Of a stretch of DNA of 64,000 nt, positions 1 through 8,184 are shown in pieces. Source of the DNA: Bacteroidetes bacterium UBA1947 (lineage in GTDB: Bacteria > Bacteroidota > Bacteroidia > Chitinophagales > Chitinophagaceae). The notes beneath the pieces were generated by a model. That model saw nothing but the letters and a program-made list of their open reading frames with translations. It was not told the DNA's origin and did no database searches. The DNA is taken from positions 153,182-217,181 of the forward strand of contig DDET01000038.1 in NCBI GenBank assembly GCA_002336915.1, in the 5' to 3' direction. The number at the start of each line of letters is the position of its first letter. Position 1 is the stretch's first letter. Made by a program: the position numbers and the translations under genes.

Positions 1-852
1 CAGCAGGCCCATGCATTTGCCGATAATATTGCCTTTAGCCATGGTTTCGATAACCGGAATACAATGAGGAACACTCCCTCAATTGAAAATCTTGGCGGTC
101 CTGGCCTTACCCATCCTACAAGGAAAACAATGGCGCCATTATTTTGGGATTCACGCGAACATGTGATCAACAATCTGATTGCTCGCCCCATTACTAACCA
201 TGTGGAAATGGGTGTGAGCGATTTTTCCGACCTTACAGCCAAACTTTCTGCATTACCCTATTATAAAAAACTTTTTAATGATGCTTTTGGCTCCGACCAG
301 ATAACGGTTGATAATATTTCGCAGGCTATCTCGTATTTCATTTGTGCTATAAAAGCTACACATACACGCTTTGATGATACCCTCAATCAAAAGCTGACCG
401 CACTCGAATTGCAAGGCTGGGTGCTTTTTACAACAAAATACAACTGCGCCCTCTGTCATCATGTCGATCCCAATGGTTATGCCAATGGAGCAGATATTTT
501 AAACATCGGGCTTGATATATCAAGTATTGATAAAGGTTACGGAGCTATAAGCGGGATTTCTTCTTTCGACGGTAGCTTCAAGGTGCCAAATCTCAGGAAC
601 GTAGCGCTCACAGCCCCATACATGCACGATGGGCGTTTTAAAACCCTTGATGAAGTGCTTGATTTTTATAGTCACGGCATACAAAATGCGCCCAACCTCA
701 ATTCGTTCTTAAAAGGTAAGGATGGGCAGCCTGTGAAAATGAATATATCCGAACAGGAACGAAGCGCGCTCAAAGCCTTCCTCAATACGCTTACCGACTA
801 CAAAATGATCACCGATCCTAAATTTTCAGACCCTTTTAAAACAAGTAATTAA
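1..852 (+). CDS. Di-haem cytochrome c peroxidase, C-terminal part (5' truncated by window)
   Basis: The reading frame is open from base 1, so the N-terminus and first haem site lie outside the window; 283 residues are visible. A CALCH haem-attachment motif sits at 445-459 (visible residues 149-153). Further on, APYMHDGRFKTLDEV matches the conserved segment that supplies the axial Met to the C-terminal haem in the bacterial di-haem peroxidase/MauG family. The segment with FWDSRE and ITNHVEMG is also typical. These are periplasmic enzymes that reduce peroxide or oxidise a partner protein with two c-type haems. The stop overlaps the start of the next gene by one base, so the two are translationally coupled. 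MbnH-type family members modify a partner protein rather than detoxify peroxide, and the visible part cannot tell these apart. Confidence 0.9.
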   Translation, partial: QQAHAFADNIAFSHGFDNRNTMRNTPSIENLGGPGLTHPTRKTMAPLFWDSREHVINNLIARPITNHVEMGVSDFSDLTAKLSALPYYKKLFNDAFGSDQITVDNISQAISYFICAIKATHTRFDDTLNQKLTALELQGWVLFTTKYNCALCHHVDPNGYANGADILNIGLDISSIDKGYGAISGISSFDGSFKVPNLRNVALTAPYMHDGRFKTLDEVLDFYSHGIQNAPNLNSFLKGKDGQPVKMNISEQERSALKAFLNTLTDYKMITDPKFSDPFKTSN

Positions 853-1571
853 TGAAATACACCCTCTTATGTTTCCTGGGCATTGCTATGTCCATTACTG
901 TCCATGCTCAGGATGTTCAACTAATGGATGCCTCCCCGGCACCAAAACAAAAAATGTTTGAACACCAGGTAGGTGTGCAGATAAACCAACTGATCCGGCA
1001 GGTTTTTAATTTTTCTTCATCATCCTCCTCCTCGGTGAATAACCCGTACCTGCTGGTGTATTCGCTTACGTATAGGAAGCTGGGTATTGGTCTCCGCTTT
1101 GGTGGGGGCTACACCTACAAGTCTTTTACAAATGATGACGGTATTACCAAACAAGAAACAAAGATCAATGATTACCAGTTTCGCCTTGGCCTCGAAAAAA
1201 TATTTATGCTCTCTAAAAGATGGACAGCCGGGGTAGGGGCCGATGCAGTGTTTACTAAAAACGATGATTATACCATGACGGAGGTTACATCATTTGACAC
1301 CACTACTACTATTACCAATAGCAAAATACCTTCATCCGGGGCGGGAGCCATGGCTTGGCTAAGATATCATATTACAGAAAAAATACTGATCGGGACCGAA
1401 ACTAGTTTCTATTATACCGAAGGTACCCAAAAGCAAAACATCTCCGTTACCCGCAGGAGAAATGGCAACCCGGGAAACCCCGTAGAAACGACCATTTCAG
1501 ATATAGATAATAAAGCTGCGGAAGGCATATTTGCGCTGCCTGTCGTTTTTTACCTGCTTGTAAAATTCTAG
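852..1571 (+). CDS. Predicted outer-membrane beta-barrel protein
   Basis: 239 residues with a Sec signal peptide (about 1-19, ending VHAQ). The rest alternates amphipathic strands rich in Tyr, Gly and Thr and ends in VVFYLLVKF, an aromatic C-terminus typical of outer-membrane barrels. A serine run (about residues 55-61) and Thr-rich loops look like surface loops. It overlaps the peroxidase gene by one base (TAATG), so it is probably made with it. Peroxidase/barrel pairs of this kind occur in Bacteroidota, but the role of the barrel is not known to me. The fold call rests on pattern only. Confidence 0.65.
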   Translation: MKYTLLCFLGIAMSITVHAQDVQLMDASPAPKQKMFEHQVGVQINQLIRQVFNFSSSSSSSVNNPYLLVYSLTYRKLGIGLRFGGGYTYKSFTNDDGITKQETKINDYQFRLGLEKIFMLSKRWTAGVGADAVFTKNDDYTMTEVTSFDTTTTITNSKIPSSGAGAMAWLRYHITEKILIGTETSFYYTEGTQKQNISVTRRRNGNPGNPVETTISDIDNKAAEGIFALPVVFYLLVKF

Positions 1572-1596
1572 GCAGGGTTCTATTTCATGCCTATTA

Positions 1597-1628
1597 TGTG
1601 CTCCTAAAGAAAACAATTCTTACTTTTG
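1597..1628 (+). promoter_or_regulatory. Possible Bacteroidota promoter before yebC
   Basis: TACTTTTG at 1621-1628 matches the Bacteroidota -7 consensus TAnnTTTG. A weak -33 element (TGTG, 1597-1600) lies 20 bases upstream. It would start transcription about 30 bases before the yebC start codon. The -33 match is poor. Confidence 0.4.
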
Positions 1629-1666
1629 CGCCCTGAATCATAATATTGCTAATAAACACATTATAA

Positions 1667-2377
1667 ATGGGTAGGATATTTGAAGTAAGAAAGTCCACAA
1701 TGTTTGCTCGCTATGATCGTATGGCGAAGCAGTTCAGCCGCATCGGTAAGGAAGTAGCCATTGCTGTTAAAAAGGGCGGCCCCGATCCTAACACAAACCC
1801 CATGCTGCGCCGCGTTATCCAGAACGCCAAGTCGGTGAATATGCCCAAAGACCGTATCGAGGCAGCGATTAAGAATGCACAGGGTAAGGACACAAGCAAT
1901 TACGACGAGGTAATATACGAAGGTTATGCCCCGCATGGCATTGCCGTATTAGTAGTTACAGCTACGGATAATACGACACGTACCGTTGCCAATGTGCGCT
2001 CGCATTTCAACAAGGGCGGCGGCAGTCTCGGCAACAGCGGTTCAGTTGCCTTTATGTTCAAGCATGTAGGTGTATTCAAATTAAAGCCCGAAGGCTTGAA
2101 TACTGAAGATATGGAGCTGGAATTGATAGACGCAGGCCTTGATGAACTGGGGGAGGACAGCGAAGGCAACATTATTGTGCGCTGCGAATTCAACGATTTC
2201 GGCAGCATGCAGAAAGCCCTTGAGGAAAAAGGCATCACACCAATATCTTCGGAAGTGGAGTGGATTCCTTTAAATACTGTTGAAGTAACTGAAGAGCAAT
2301 CTGCTGATGTGTTCAAACTGATAGCAAGGGTAGAGGAAGACGATGATGTGCAACAGGTCTTCCACAACATGGCTTAA
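1667..2377 (+). CDS. yebC: YebC/PmpR-family protein
   Basis: 236 residues, close to the usual length for the family. The N-terminal domain shows the conserved pattern KARYDR-like (here MFARYDRMAKQFSRIGKEV), GGPDPNTNP, NMPKDRIEAAIKNA and YEGYAPHG, followed by GSVAFMFKHVGVF. YebC proteins are cytoplasmic three-domain proteins described either as DNA-binding regulators or, more recently, as ribosome-associated factors that help translate proline stretches. The ATG at 1667 gives MGRIFEVRKSTMFARYDRM; family members often begin MGRAFEVRKASM, which supports this start. It is monocistronic, with a terminator directly behind it. Confidence 0.95.
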   Translation: MGRIFEVRKSTMFARYDRMAKQFSRIGKEVAIAVKKGGPDPNTNPMLRRVIQNAKSVNMPKDRIEAAIKNAQGKDTSNYDEVIYEGYAPHGIAVLVVTATDNTTRTVANVRSHFNKGGGSLGNSGSVAFMFKHVGVFKLKPEGLNTEDMELELIDAGLDELGEDSEGNIIVRCEFNDFGSMQKALEEKGITPISSEVEWIPLNTVEVTEEQSADVFKLIARVEEDDDVQQVFHNMA

Positions 2378-2400
2378 GAATAGAATTTGAGAATACTTTT

Positions 2401-2426
2401 AAAAGCGGCAGAATGTCGCTTTTTTT
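2401..2426 (+). terminator. Rho-independent terminator after yebC
   Basis: A 10-bp stem (AAAAGCGGCA with TGTCGCTTTT, one G-U pair) with a 3-base loop, followed by a T run, 24 bases after the yebC stop. Confidence 0.8.
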
Positions 2427-2476
2427 GTTTTCAAATAAAAATATTAAATTACATTCTTATATAATTTGCCCACTTT

Positions 2477-3235
2477 ATGAAACACCATAAATTCCTCTTG
2501 TTTTTTGTTTTTATTTTCCTTGTTACCGGATGTAAGAAGAAAGTTACGCCTGCGACTCCAAACCCTCCGACGACAAACGACACCACTCATGTTCAGGATA
2601 GTACTAATAGCAATCCGGTCGTAGATTATATTCCTATTCCCTTTGATAGTGTAAAATGGATTATCCATTACCAGGGTGCAGTGGTTGGTGACTCTACTGG
2701 TTATCATTTTGATTCTTTCTATCATTTTTATACAACTGTCACACCATCCGGATTATATGATACTATAAATAACAATGTTTACTTAATCTACAACGCAGAG
2801 ATAACACAAATTCATTCCTCAAATCCTCATAGTGAATCGCATAAAAGTGTCCGCATAAAAATTAGACAGGATACATTAAATAAGAAATTTTATAGTCGTG
2901 TTGAATGCACTGGATGTGTGCTGAATGAGTATTTGGTGATTGACTATAATGAGGCTGTAAACGATCAGGTATCCCCTTCATGTTATTGGCCTTCGTCCAT
3001 TGTAAACCAAATAGACAGCATAACAATAGATCACAAACAATACAAGCAATGGACGATTATGACAAATAGCAAGCCGTACTTTTATAAAGCCTATCTAATT
3101 GGGGGTCAGTTTGGCTTTGTTCCGATAGATAATTATTCTGTGTTTAGCGGACCATGCGCTCAGGCACGTAGCTTGGATTTTATTTACAAAAATGACAGCC
3201 TACATTTCGATTTTGATTTTTATTCTCACTGGTAA
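2477..3235 (+). CDS. Hypothetical lipoprotein
   Basis: 252 residues. The N-terminus is a lipoprotein signal with hydrophobic core and lipobox VTGC (lipid-modified Cys19), followed by KKK and a Pro/Thr/Asn/Asp-rich linker to about residue 50. The remainder is a Tyr/Asp/Ser-rich soluble domain that I do not recognise. It contains two Cys in CTGC, which may form a disulfide. It is a single-gene unit after the yebC terminator, with a convergent gene downstream. It is AT-richer than its neighbours, which may mean it is a fast-evolving or acquired gene. Confidence 0.7.
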   Translation: MKHHKFLLFFVFIFLVTGCKKKVTPATPNPPTTNDTTHVQDSTNSNPVVDYIPIPFDSVKWIIHYQGAVVGDSTGYHFDSFYHFYTTVTPSGLYDTINNNVYLIYNAEITQIHSSNPHSESHKSVRIKIRQDTLNKKFYSRVECTGCVLNEYLVIDYNEAVNDQVSPSCYWPSSIVNQIDSITIDHKQYKQWTIMTNSKPYFYKAYLIGGQFGFVPIDNYSVFSGPCAQARSLDFIYKNDSLHFDFDFYSHW

Positions 3236-3286
3236 CTAGTCTGTCTTCTCGATATATGAGCATCACATGTTTCTTCAGATCCCACC

Positions 3287-4942
3287 TTATTCTAGTATCT
3301 CTTTTTGCACGTAATTAATATTCTTGTTGTTCAGCCTAATAATATAGGTCCCTTTCGGTTGCCTGGATAGGTCTATCTGGCTATTATTACCGGTAAAAGA
3401 ACCGTTCACCACCAATACTCCCGTTATACTCGTTACCGAATACTGCACAGGCTCATTCGCACTTGCAACGTGTATGTTGATTTTTCCTGTTGCCGGGTTA
3501 GGGAATATCTCAACGCCACTATTGTTATAAGTAACATTCTGTGTTTTTGCGGGATTATAAGTCAGCGCGCGGTAGGCATTTATCCTGCCATGTCCGTAAT
3601 ACTGGTCCCAGCCTGTTACATCTTCGGCAGGACTGCCTACAAGGTCATCAGCCGTCACTTCAACAATGTGCTTCAGCTGGTCCGGGGTTCTTGATGTATC
3701 CTGTGCCAGCAGCAATGCTACAAGTCCTGCCACGTGCGGTGTTGCCTGCGATGTGCCGCTCCAGTACGTGCCGAAATTATTATTGGATGTATAATCAAGG
3801 CCATAAATATAGTCGCCTGGCGCTACTACTGATATATTTGGGCCGTAGTTGCTGCCGCCTCCCCATGAAAAGGGTGTCACACGCACATCATGTGCATTCG
3901 TGGCACCTACTGCTATTACATGGTCACATGCGGCGGGGTAGGACGGCGCGCTGCCGTTCCCGTTTCCCATTGCCACCACCACCGTTACACCATTCGTATG
4001 TGCATAAGTAATAGCATCCTGTAATACCTGTGAAGCATTGTTGCCTCCCAGCGACATATTGATCACCTTTGCGCCATTGTCGGTTGCATAGGTTATAGCT
4101 TCAGCCCACCAGGTGTATTGTCCAGTTCCGTTACTTACCAACACTTTCAAGGCCATTATTTTGCAGTGCCAGTCCATACCGGCAAATCCTACTCCGTTAT
4201 TTCCGGTTGCCCCTATTATGCCGGCAACATTGGTCCCGTGCCCATGATCATCGGTAGCATCATTATCCACATTGGCCATGTCCCAGCCCTGCACATCGTC
4301 TATATAACCGTTGCCATCATCATCAAGGTTGTTTCCGGGTATTTCGCCGTAGTTTTTCCATATACGCCCTGCAAATTCAGGATGGTCCATTTTTACACCT
4401 GCATCCAGTACGGCTACTACTATTATGCTGTCACCTTTTTCTATATCCCAGGCCTGCTCCATTTTAATGTCAGCTCCCGCTATTGCCGAATCGTGCGGAA
4501 AACTGCCATTGTTATGCAAGGACCATTGGTCGCCAAAGTCAGCATCATTAGGCACTGTACTCGTAGCCCCCCCTACGCTGCCTTTATAGTCCGGCTCCGC
4601 ATATTGCAGGCAGCCTGTCTTTGAATATGCCTTTACCAACCTGCTCACACTTACATCGCCGGCAAATTGTAGTACATAGGTATAGCTCACTATCTTGCTT
4701 TTCCTACCTGCGTTTATTCGCCGGGCCGCAGTGCAATGGTATTTATTGTTCAGGGCATCTACCGCCGGTATCCCAAACAGGGCCACCTCGCTTTTTACGC
4801 TATAAACAGGGGTATAGCCAGCCTTGAATTTTATAACCAGCGTATTGGCCGCATAATTTTCAGCTTCTTGTGCCACCACATTGAAGGAAAGGAAGCAAAA
4901 GCATAGCAACAGCATCTTGCTGCACAGGTTTTTAATTTGCAT
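3287..4942 (-). CDS. Subtilisin-like serine protease (S8) with T9SS type A sorting domain
   Basis: 551 residues. Signal peptide about 1-25, a propeptide/inhibitor-like segment to about 125, then the peptidase domain. The catalytic triad is Asp180 (in VAVLDAG; DAG rather than the usual DSG/DTG), His235 (HGHGTNVAG) and Ser398 (GTSQATPHVAG), with oxyanion Asn327. An Asp-rich stretch NLDDDGNGYIDD (205-216) looks like a calcium-binding insert. The last ~75 residues begin IFPNPATGKINI and end in short strands, matching the Por secretion-system type A C-terminal domain. So the protease is probably exported through the T9SS and held on the surface or released. No neighbour is functionally linked. Confidence 0.93.
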   Translation of the reverse strand: MQIKNLCSKMLLLCFCFLSFNVVAQEAENYAANTLVIKFKAGYTPVYSVKSEVALFGIPAVDALNNKYHCTAARRINAGRKSKIVSYTYVLQFAGDVSVSRLVKAYSKTGCLQYAEPDYKGSVGGATSTVPNDADFGDQWSLHNNGSFPHDSAIAGADIKMEQAWDIEKGDSIIVVAVLDAGVKMDHPEFAGRIWKNYGEIPGNNLDDDGNGYIDDVQGWDMANVDNDATDDHGHGTNVAGIIGATGNNGVGFAGMDWHCKIMALKVLVSNGTGQYTWWAEAITYATDNGAKVINMSLGGNNASQVLQDAITYAHTNGVTVVVAMGNGNGSAPSYPAACDHVIAVGATNAHDVRVTPFSWGGGSNYGPNISVVAPGDYIYGLDYTSNNNFGTYWSGTSQATPHVAGLVALLLAQDTSRTPDQLKHIVEVTADDLVGSPAEDVTGWDQYYGHGRINAYRALTYNPAKTQNVTYNNSGVEIFPNPATGKINIHVASANEPVQYSVTSITGVLVVNGSFTGNNSQIDLSRQPKGTYIIRLNNKNINYVQKEILE

Positions 4943-5068
4943 GATTTATATCTTTTTAACCACCTCTAATATAGGTATAAAATCGACTCGTATGCCATTT
5001 TACCACCTTTATCAGCTTGCAAATAAATAGCGGGGAGACGAGTATTTGTTTTTTACCTTTGCTGCAGA

Positions 5069-5824
5069 ATGAAAAAAGCTCCATCCCTCCCTTTATTGAT
5101 CGGTCGTAAACCTGTATTGGAAGCCATGCAAGGTGGTACTACTATCGAAAAGATATTCCTGTTGCGTACTGCCACGGGCGATGAAGTGAACACCATCAAA
5201 AAAATAGCCCGCGAGCGCAATATCCCTATCAGCCAGGTGCCGGTCGAAAAACTCGACGGCATGACCCGCGCGCAGCACCAGGGTATAGTGGCCTGGACCA
5301 GTCTTATCAATTACATCGACCTCCAGACCGCAATTACATATGTTGTGGATGAAGGACAGGTTCCGCTCTTTGTTTTGCTCGATGGCGTTACCGATGTGCG
5401 CAATGTAGGCGCAATAGCCCGCTCGGCATTATGCTGCGGGGCCCAGGGTATCATACTACCTACATCACAGTCAGCCTCACTTACCGAAGAGGCAATCAAA
5501 ACATCAGCTGGTGCGCTTAACAAAATTATGCTCTGTCGCATTCCATCTGTTCCACAGGCTATAGATGTACTAAAGCTAAATGGTATACAGGTAATGGGTA
5601 CGCAGATGAAGGGTAGTGTGCCCGTTTACGAGACAGACCTCACTATTCCATCCTGCATCGTAATGGGAGCTGAGGATTCAGGTATCTCCAAAGATGTTCT
5701 TAAAAGGGCCGACTACCTCATCAGCATACCTATGGTAGCCTCCTTCGATTCACTCAATGTTTCCGTAGCCACAGGCATGATCCTGTACGAGGCTTTGCGC
5801 CAGCGGATCCTCTCAGCCAAATAA
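5069..5824 (+). CDS. rlmB: 23S rRNA (guanosine-2'-O-)-methyltransferase RlmB-type (SpoU/TrmH family)
   Basis: 251 residues. An N-terminal SpoU substrate-binding domain (IGRKPVLEAMQGG, residues about 7-75) is followed by the SPOUT methyltransferase domain with its three motifs: DGVTDVRNVGAIARSA, IVMGAEDSGIS and SLNVSVATGMILYEALRQ. These form the trefoil-knot SAM pocket and the conserved Asn/Arg. The expected reaction is 2'-O-methylation of G2251 (E. coli numbering) in the 23S peptidyl-transferase loop. A TACCTTTG element at 5054-5061 lies only 7 bases before the ATG, so if it is the -7 box the message is nearly leaderless. A tRNA SpoU enzyme is the less likely alternative. Confidence 0.9.
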   Translation: MKKAPSLPLLIGRKPVLEAMQGGTTIEKIFLLRTATGDEVNTIKKIARERNIPISQVPVEKLDGMTRAQHQGIVAWTSLINYIDLQTAITYVVDEGQVPLFVLLDGVTDVRNVGAIARSALCCGAQGIILPTSQSASLTEEAIKTSAGALNKIMLCRIPSVPQAIDVLKLNGIQVMGTQMKGSVPVYETDLTIPSCIVMGAEDSGISKDVLKRADYLISIPMVASFDSLNVSVATGMILYEALRQRILSAK

Positions 5825-5829
5825 TTTTT

Positions 5830-5860
5830 TTTGTTTTTATTGCCCAACATTATACATTTG
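5830..5860 (+). promoter_or_regulatory. Consensus Bacteroidota promoter for the B12 operon
   Basis: TTTG at 5830-5833, a 19-base spacer, then TACATTTG at 5853-5860: an exact match to the Bacteroidota -33/-7 consensus recognised by the primary sigma factor. Transcription would start near 5867, immediately before the riboswitch. Confidence 0.8.
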
Positions 5861-5868
5861 CCCCTGCA

Positions 5869-6030
5869 ACGGTTTCCTGAATTAAGTAAGGAATGAAAAG
5901 GGAACCGGGTGAGAATCCCGGACATTACCCGATGCTGTAAGCTTCATAAAAAGCCTTTTGTATCCTAATTGCCACTGTCTTAACCGACGGGAAGGCCACA
6001 AAAGGTGAAGCAAGTCAGAAGACCTGCCAA
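5869..6030 (+). promoter_or_regulatory. Cobalamin (B12) riboswitch
   Basis: The conserved blocks appear in order: AAAAGGGAACCGGGTGAGAA and the paired CCCGG (about 5897-5922), GATGCTGTAAGC, the B12-box core GCCACTG (5971-5977), GACGGGAAGGC, and AGTCAGAAGACCTGCC (6013-6028). This is the standard adenosyl-/methylcobalamin aptamer. It lies in an approximately 300-base leader, about 140 bases before the DUF4465 gene. No strong terminator stem was found between 6030 and 6172, so control is more likely through the ribosome-binding site or an anti-terminator fold that I could not resolve by eye. It identifies the downstream genes as cobalamin-repressed uptake genes. Confidence 0.93.
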
Positions 6031-6172
6031 TGCAAATTTTACTTATTGCTGCTTTCGGGAAAAAAAGCACAGTTAGCTAGAGGCTTTGGCGCATTGCTCT
6101 TCGCTTTTTTCGTTATCTGTATCATTTATCCGTGGCTGCATTTAGAAATTGTTTTCAAAAACCAATTTATAT

Positions 6173-7186
6173 ATGCGCACATTTTTACTCTCAATTTTCG
6201 CTGTCGCCATGACACTGGCAGCTTCTGCACAAACACAGGTTGCCACCTTCGACACCATCAGCATTTCGCAGGCTGATACCTACCTGATCTCCTACGACTA
6301 TCCCGGTCAGGACATAGGCTTCAATGCCGGCTGGACACATTTCCCTTGTGTTTACGACACGCTTTTCGGTGGCATTTGGGACCATGGCTTTGCTTATTCC
6401 AATATGACCGATAGTGTTACCGGTGGATATACAAACCAGTACTCGGCCAAAACGGGCATTGGCTACGACAGCTCCTCCACGTATGCCGTAGCATGGTGCT
6501 CCTTATACGGCTCAGCACCTGCAAGGATAACATTCCCCACATACATCCCGGACACGGTAAAAGGCTTCTATATCACCAATTCAACCTATGCCTACAATCT
6601 TATGCGTGATGGTGATCCTAATCCTAACTATGGCAAAAAGTTCGGTGGTGTAACAGGCAACGATCCCGATTGGTTCCTGCTCACCATCAAGGCCTATCAT
6701 AACGGAACATTGAAACCCGACAGCGTGGATTTCTATCTTGCCGACTTCCGCGATGCGAACAATGCAAATGACTATATCGTCAACAACTGGCGTTGGGTAG
6801 ACCTAACTTCACTTGCACCGCTCGATAGTCTTGAATTTATCATGAATTCATCAGATACGAACCAGGGTGGTGTTATTACCCCTACTTATTTCTGTATGGA
6901 TAACTTCACCACGGTTATTGATCCTATCAATGTAAAGCATGTTAATGCTTCGGCTTTCGTTGCTAAGATATATCCAAACCCTGCTACTGATAACCTATAC
7001 ATTGACCTTAATGATAATTCAGTTAAGACAATAGACATTCTTGATGCAACGGGTAAGCTGGTAATGAACATCCCGGTAAATGAGAAGAACATTAAGATTA
7101 ATACTGCAACTTTGCAGAGCGGCCTGTATTTCCTTCAGCTGAAAGGTGATAAGCAAACTGCCTCAACAAGGTTTGTAAAACAATAA
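6173..7186 (+). CDS. DUF4465 surface protein with T9SS tail (BtuH-like)
   Basis: 337 residues from the ATG at 6173, which gives a clean signal peptide (about 1-20, ending ASAQ); the in-frame ATG at 6149 would put eight extra residues in front of it. The central domain has the DUF4465 pattern (GFAYSNMTD, GYTNQYSAKTGIGYDSS, a YGKKFGG segment, then WFLLTIKAY and DFYLADFRD). In gut Bacteroides, DUF4465 proteins encoded in B12-riboswitch loci include BtuH, a cell-surface cobalamin binder. The last ~73 residues (IYPNPATDNLYIDL onward) are a T9SS type A sorting domain, so this version would reach the surface by T9SS rather than as a lipoprotein. First gene after the riboswitch; 2 bases separate its stop from the next start. 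Confidence 0.85.
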   Translation: MRTFLLSIFAVAMTLAASAQTQVATFDTISISQADTYLISYDYPGQDIGFNAGWTHFPCVYDTLFGGIWDHGFAYSNMTDSVTGGYTNQYSAKTGIGYDSSSTYAVAWCSLYGSAPARITFPTYIPDTVKGFYITNSTYAYNLMRDGDPNPNYGKKFGGVTGNDPDWFLLTIKAYHNGTLKPDSVDFYLADFRDANNANDYIVNNWRWVDLTSLAPLDSLEFIMNSSDTNQGGVITPTYFCMDNFTTVIDPINVKHVNASAFVAKIYPNPATDNLYIDLNDNSVKTIDILDATGKLVMNIPVNEKNIKINTATLQSGLYFLQLKGDKQTASTRFVKQ

Positions 7187-7188
7187 AC

Positions 7189-8184
7189 ATGAAAAGCATC
7201 TTTTCATTTCTAAGCTTTTTCTTTTTGCTGTCTGCTGCTCACGCGCAGTTTGCGCCGCAGGCTCATTTGAGCGGCAGTACAGCAATTAAAGGCGATAGCA
7301 GCATCTTTGTTGCATGGGCCACCAACTGTACCGTGCAGCGCGGCTACCGGGATATTGCTGTGCCCGATTCAGGATTTGCAACTGCAGGCAGCGATGCAAA
7401 CGGCGCCGGCCCCTACGATCAAAACGTAGTTAGCCTTGGCGATAGCGGCATTGCTACGCTCACATTTGCTTCGCCGATCATTAATGGCCCGGGTTCTGAC
7501 TTCGCAGTGTTTGAGAACGGCTTTGCCAATCCCGGTGATCCTGAAGAAGCTTTCCTGGAACTGGCCTTTGTTGAGGTAAGTTCCAATGGTACCAACTACT
7601 ATCGTTTCCCCGCTGCATCGTTTACTCCCGAGAGCCCGCAAATATCTGTTGCAGGGCAATACACCAATGCAAGGAATCTGAACAACCTCGCAGGCAAATA
7701 CATTGGCGGTTACGGTACTCCCTTCGATTTGGAGGAGCTTTCAATGATCGGTGGGCTCGACGTGAACCACATTACGCACGTAAGGCTTATCGACGTAGTA
7801 GGTTCAGTAGGCGCCCACGCTTCGCTCGACACCGGCGGCAGGAAGATCAACGATCCTTACCCTACCAACATACCCACCTCCGGTTTCGACTTCGATGCCC
7901 TTGGTGTCATCCACCAGGCACCGACTTTTGTTAGCAACTTGGGCAGTACTGCAACTGTCACAGTATATCCCAATCCCGTTACGGATAAGCTTATTCTATC
8001 TACAACCGATGCGCAGGCTATAACTTACACCTTGAGCGATCTTGCAGGCAAGCTCCTGCTTCAAGGCAATACTGCAGGGTATACTTCGCAGATATCTATG
8101 GCTGCTTACAACAAAGGCTTATATTACCTAACACTACAGGACACCAACGGAAATAAATGGGTAGAAAAAATTACAAAGCTCTAG
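7189..8184 (+). CDS. T9SS-exported surface protein in the B12 operon, function unknown
   Basis: 331 residues. Signal peptide about 1-19 (SAAHAQ), then a beta-rich domain of about 230 residues containing FAVFENGFANP, AFLELAFVEVSSNG, SFTPESPQ, AGKYIGGYGTPFDLEEL and GFDFDALGVIH. A T9SS type A sorting domain follows from VYPNPVTDKLIL (about 260-331). The core resembles cell-surface jelly-roll-like domains found in various surface proteins, but I cannot name a family. It sits between the DUF4465 and BtuG-like genes, and the following gene starts 28 bases before its stop, so it is clearly co-translated with the B12 uptake genes. I infer it contributes to cobalamin or corrinoid capture; that is not shown by sequence. 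Confidence 0.8.
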   Translation: MKSIFSFLSFFFLLSAAHAQFAPQAHLSGSTAIKGDSSIFVAWATNCTVQRGYRDIAVPDSGFATAGSDANGAGPYDQNVVSLGDSGIATLTFASPIINGPGSDFAVFENGFANPGDPEEAFLELAFVEVSSNGTNYYRFPAASFTPESPQISVAGQYTNARNLNNLAGKYIGGYGTPFDLEELSMIGGLDVNHITHVRLIDVVGSVGAHASLDTGGRKINDPYPTNIPTSGFDFDALGVIHQAPTFVSNLGSTATVTVYPNPVTDKLILSTTDAQAITYTLSDLAGKLLLQGNTAGYTSQISMAAYNKGLYYLTLQDTNGNKWVEKITKL

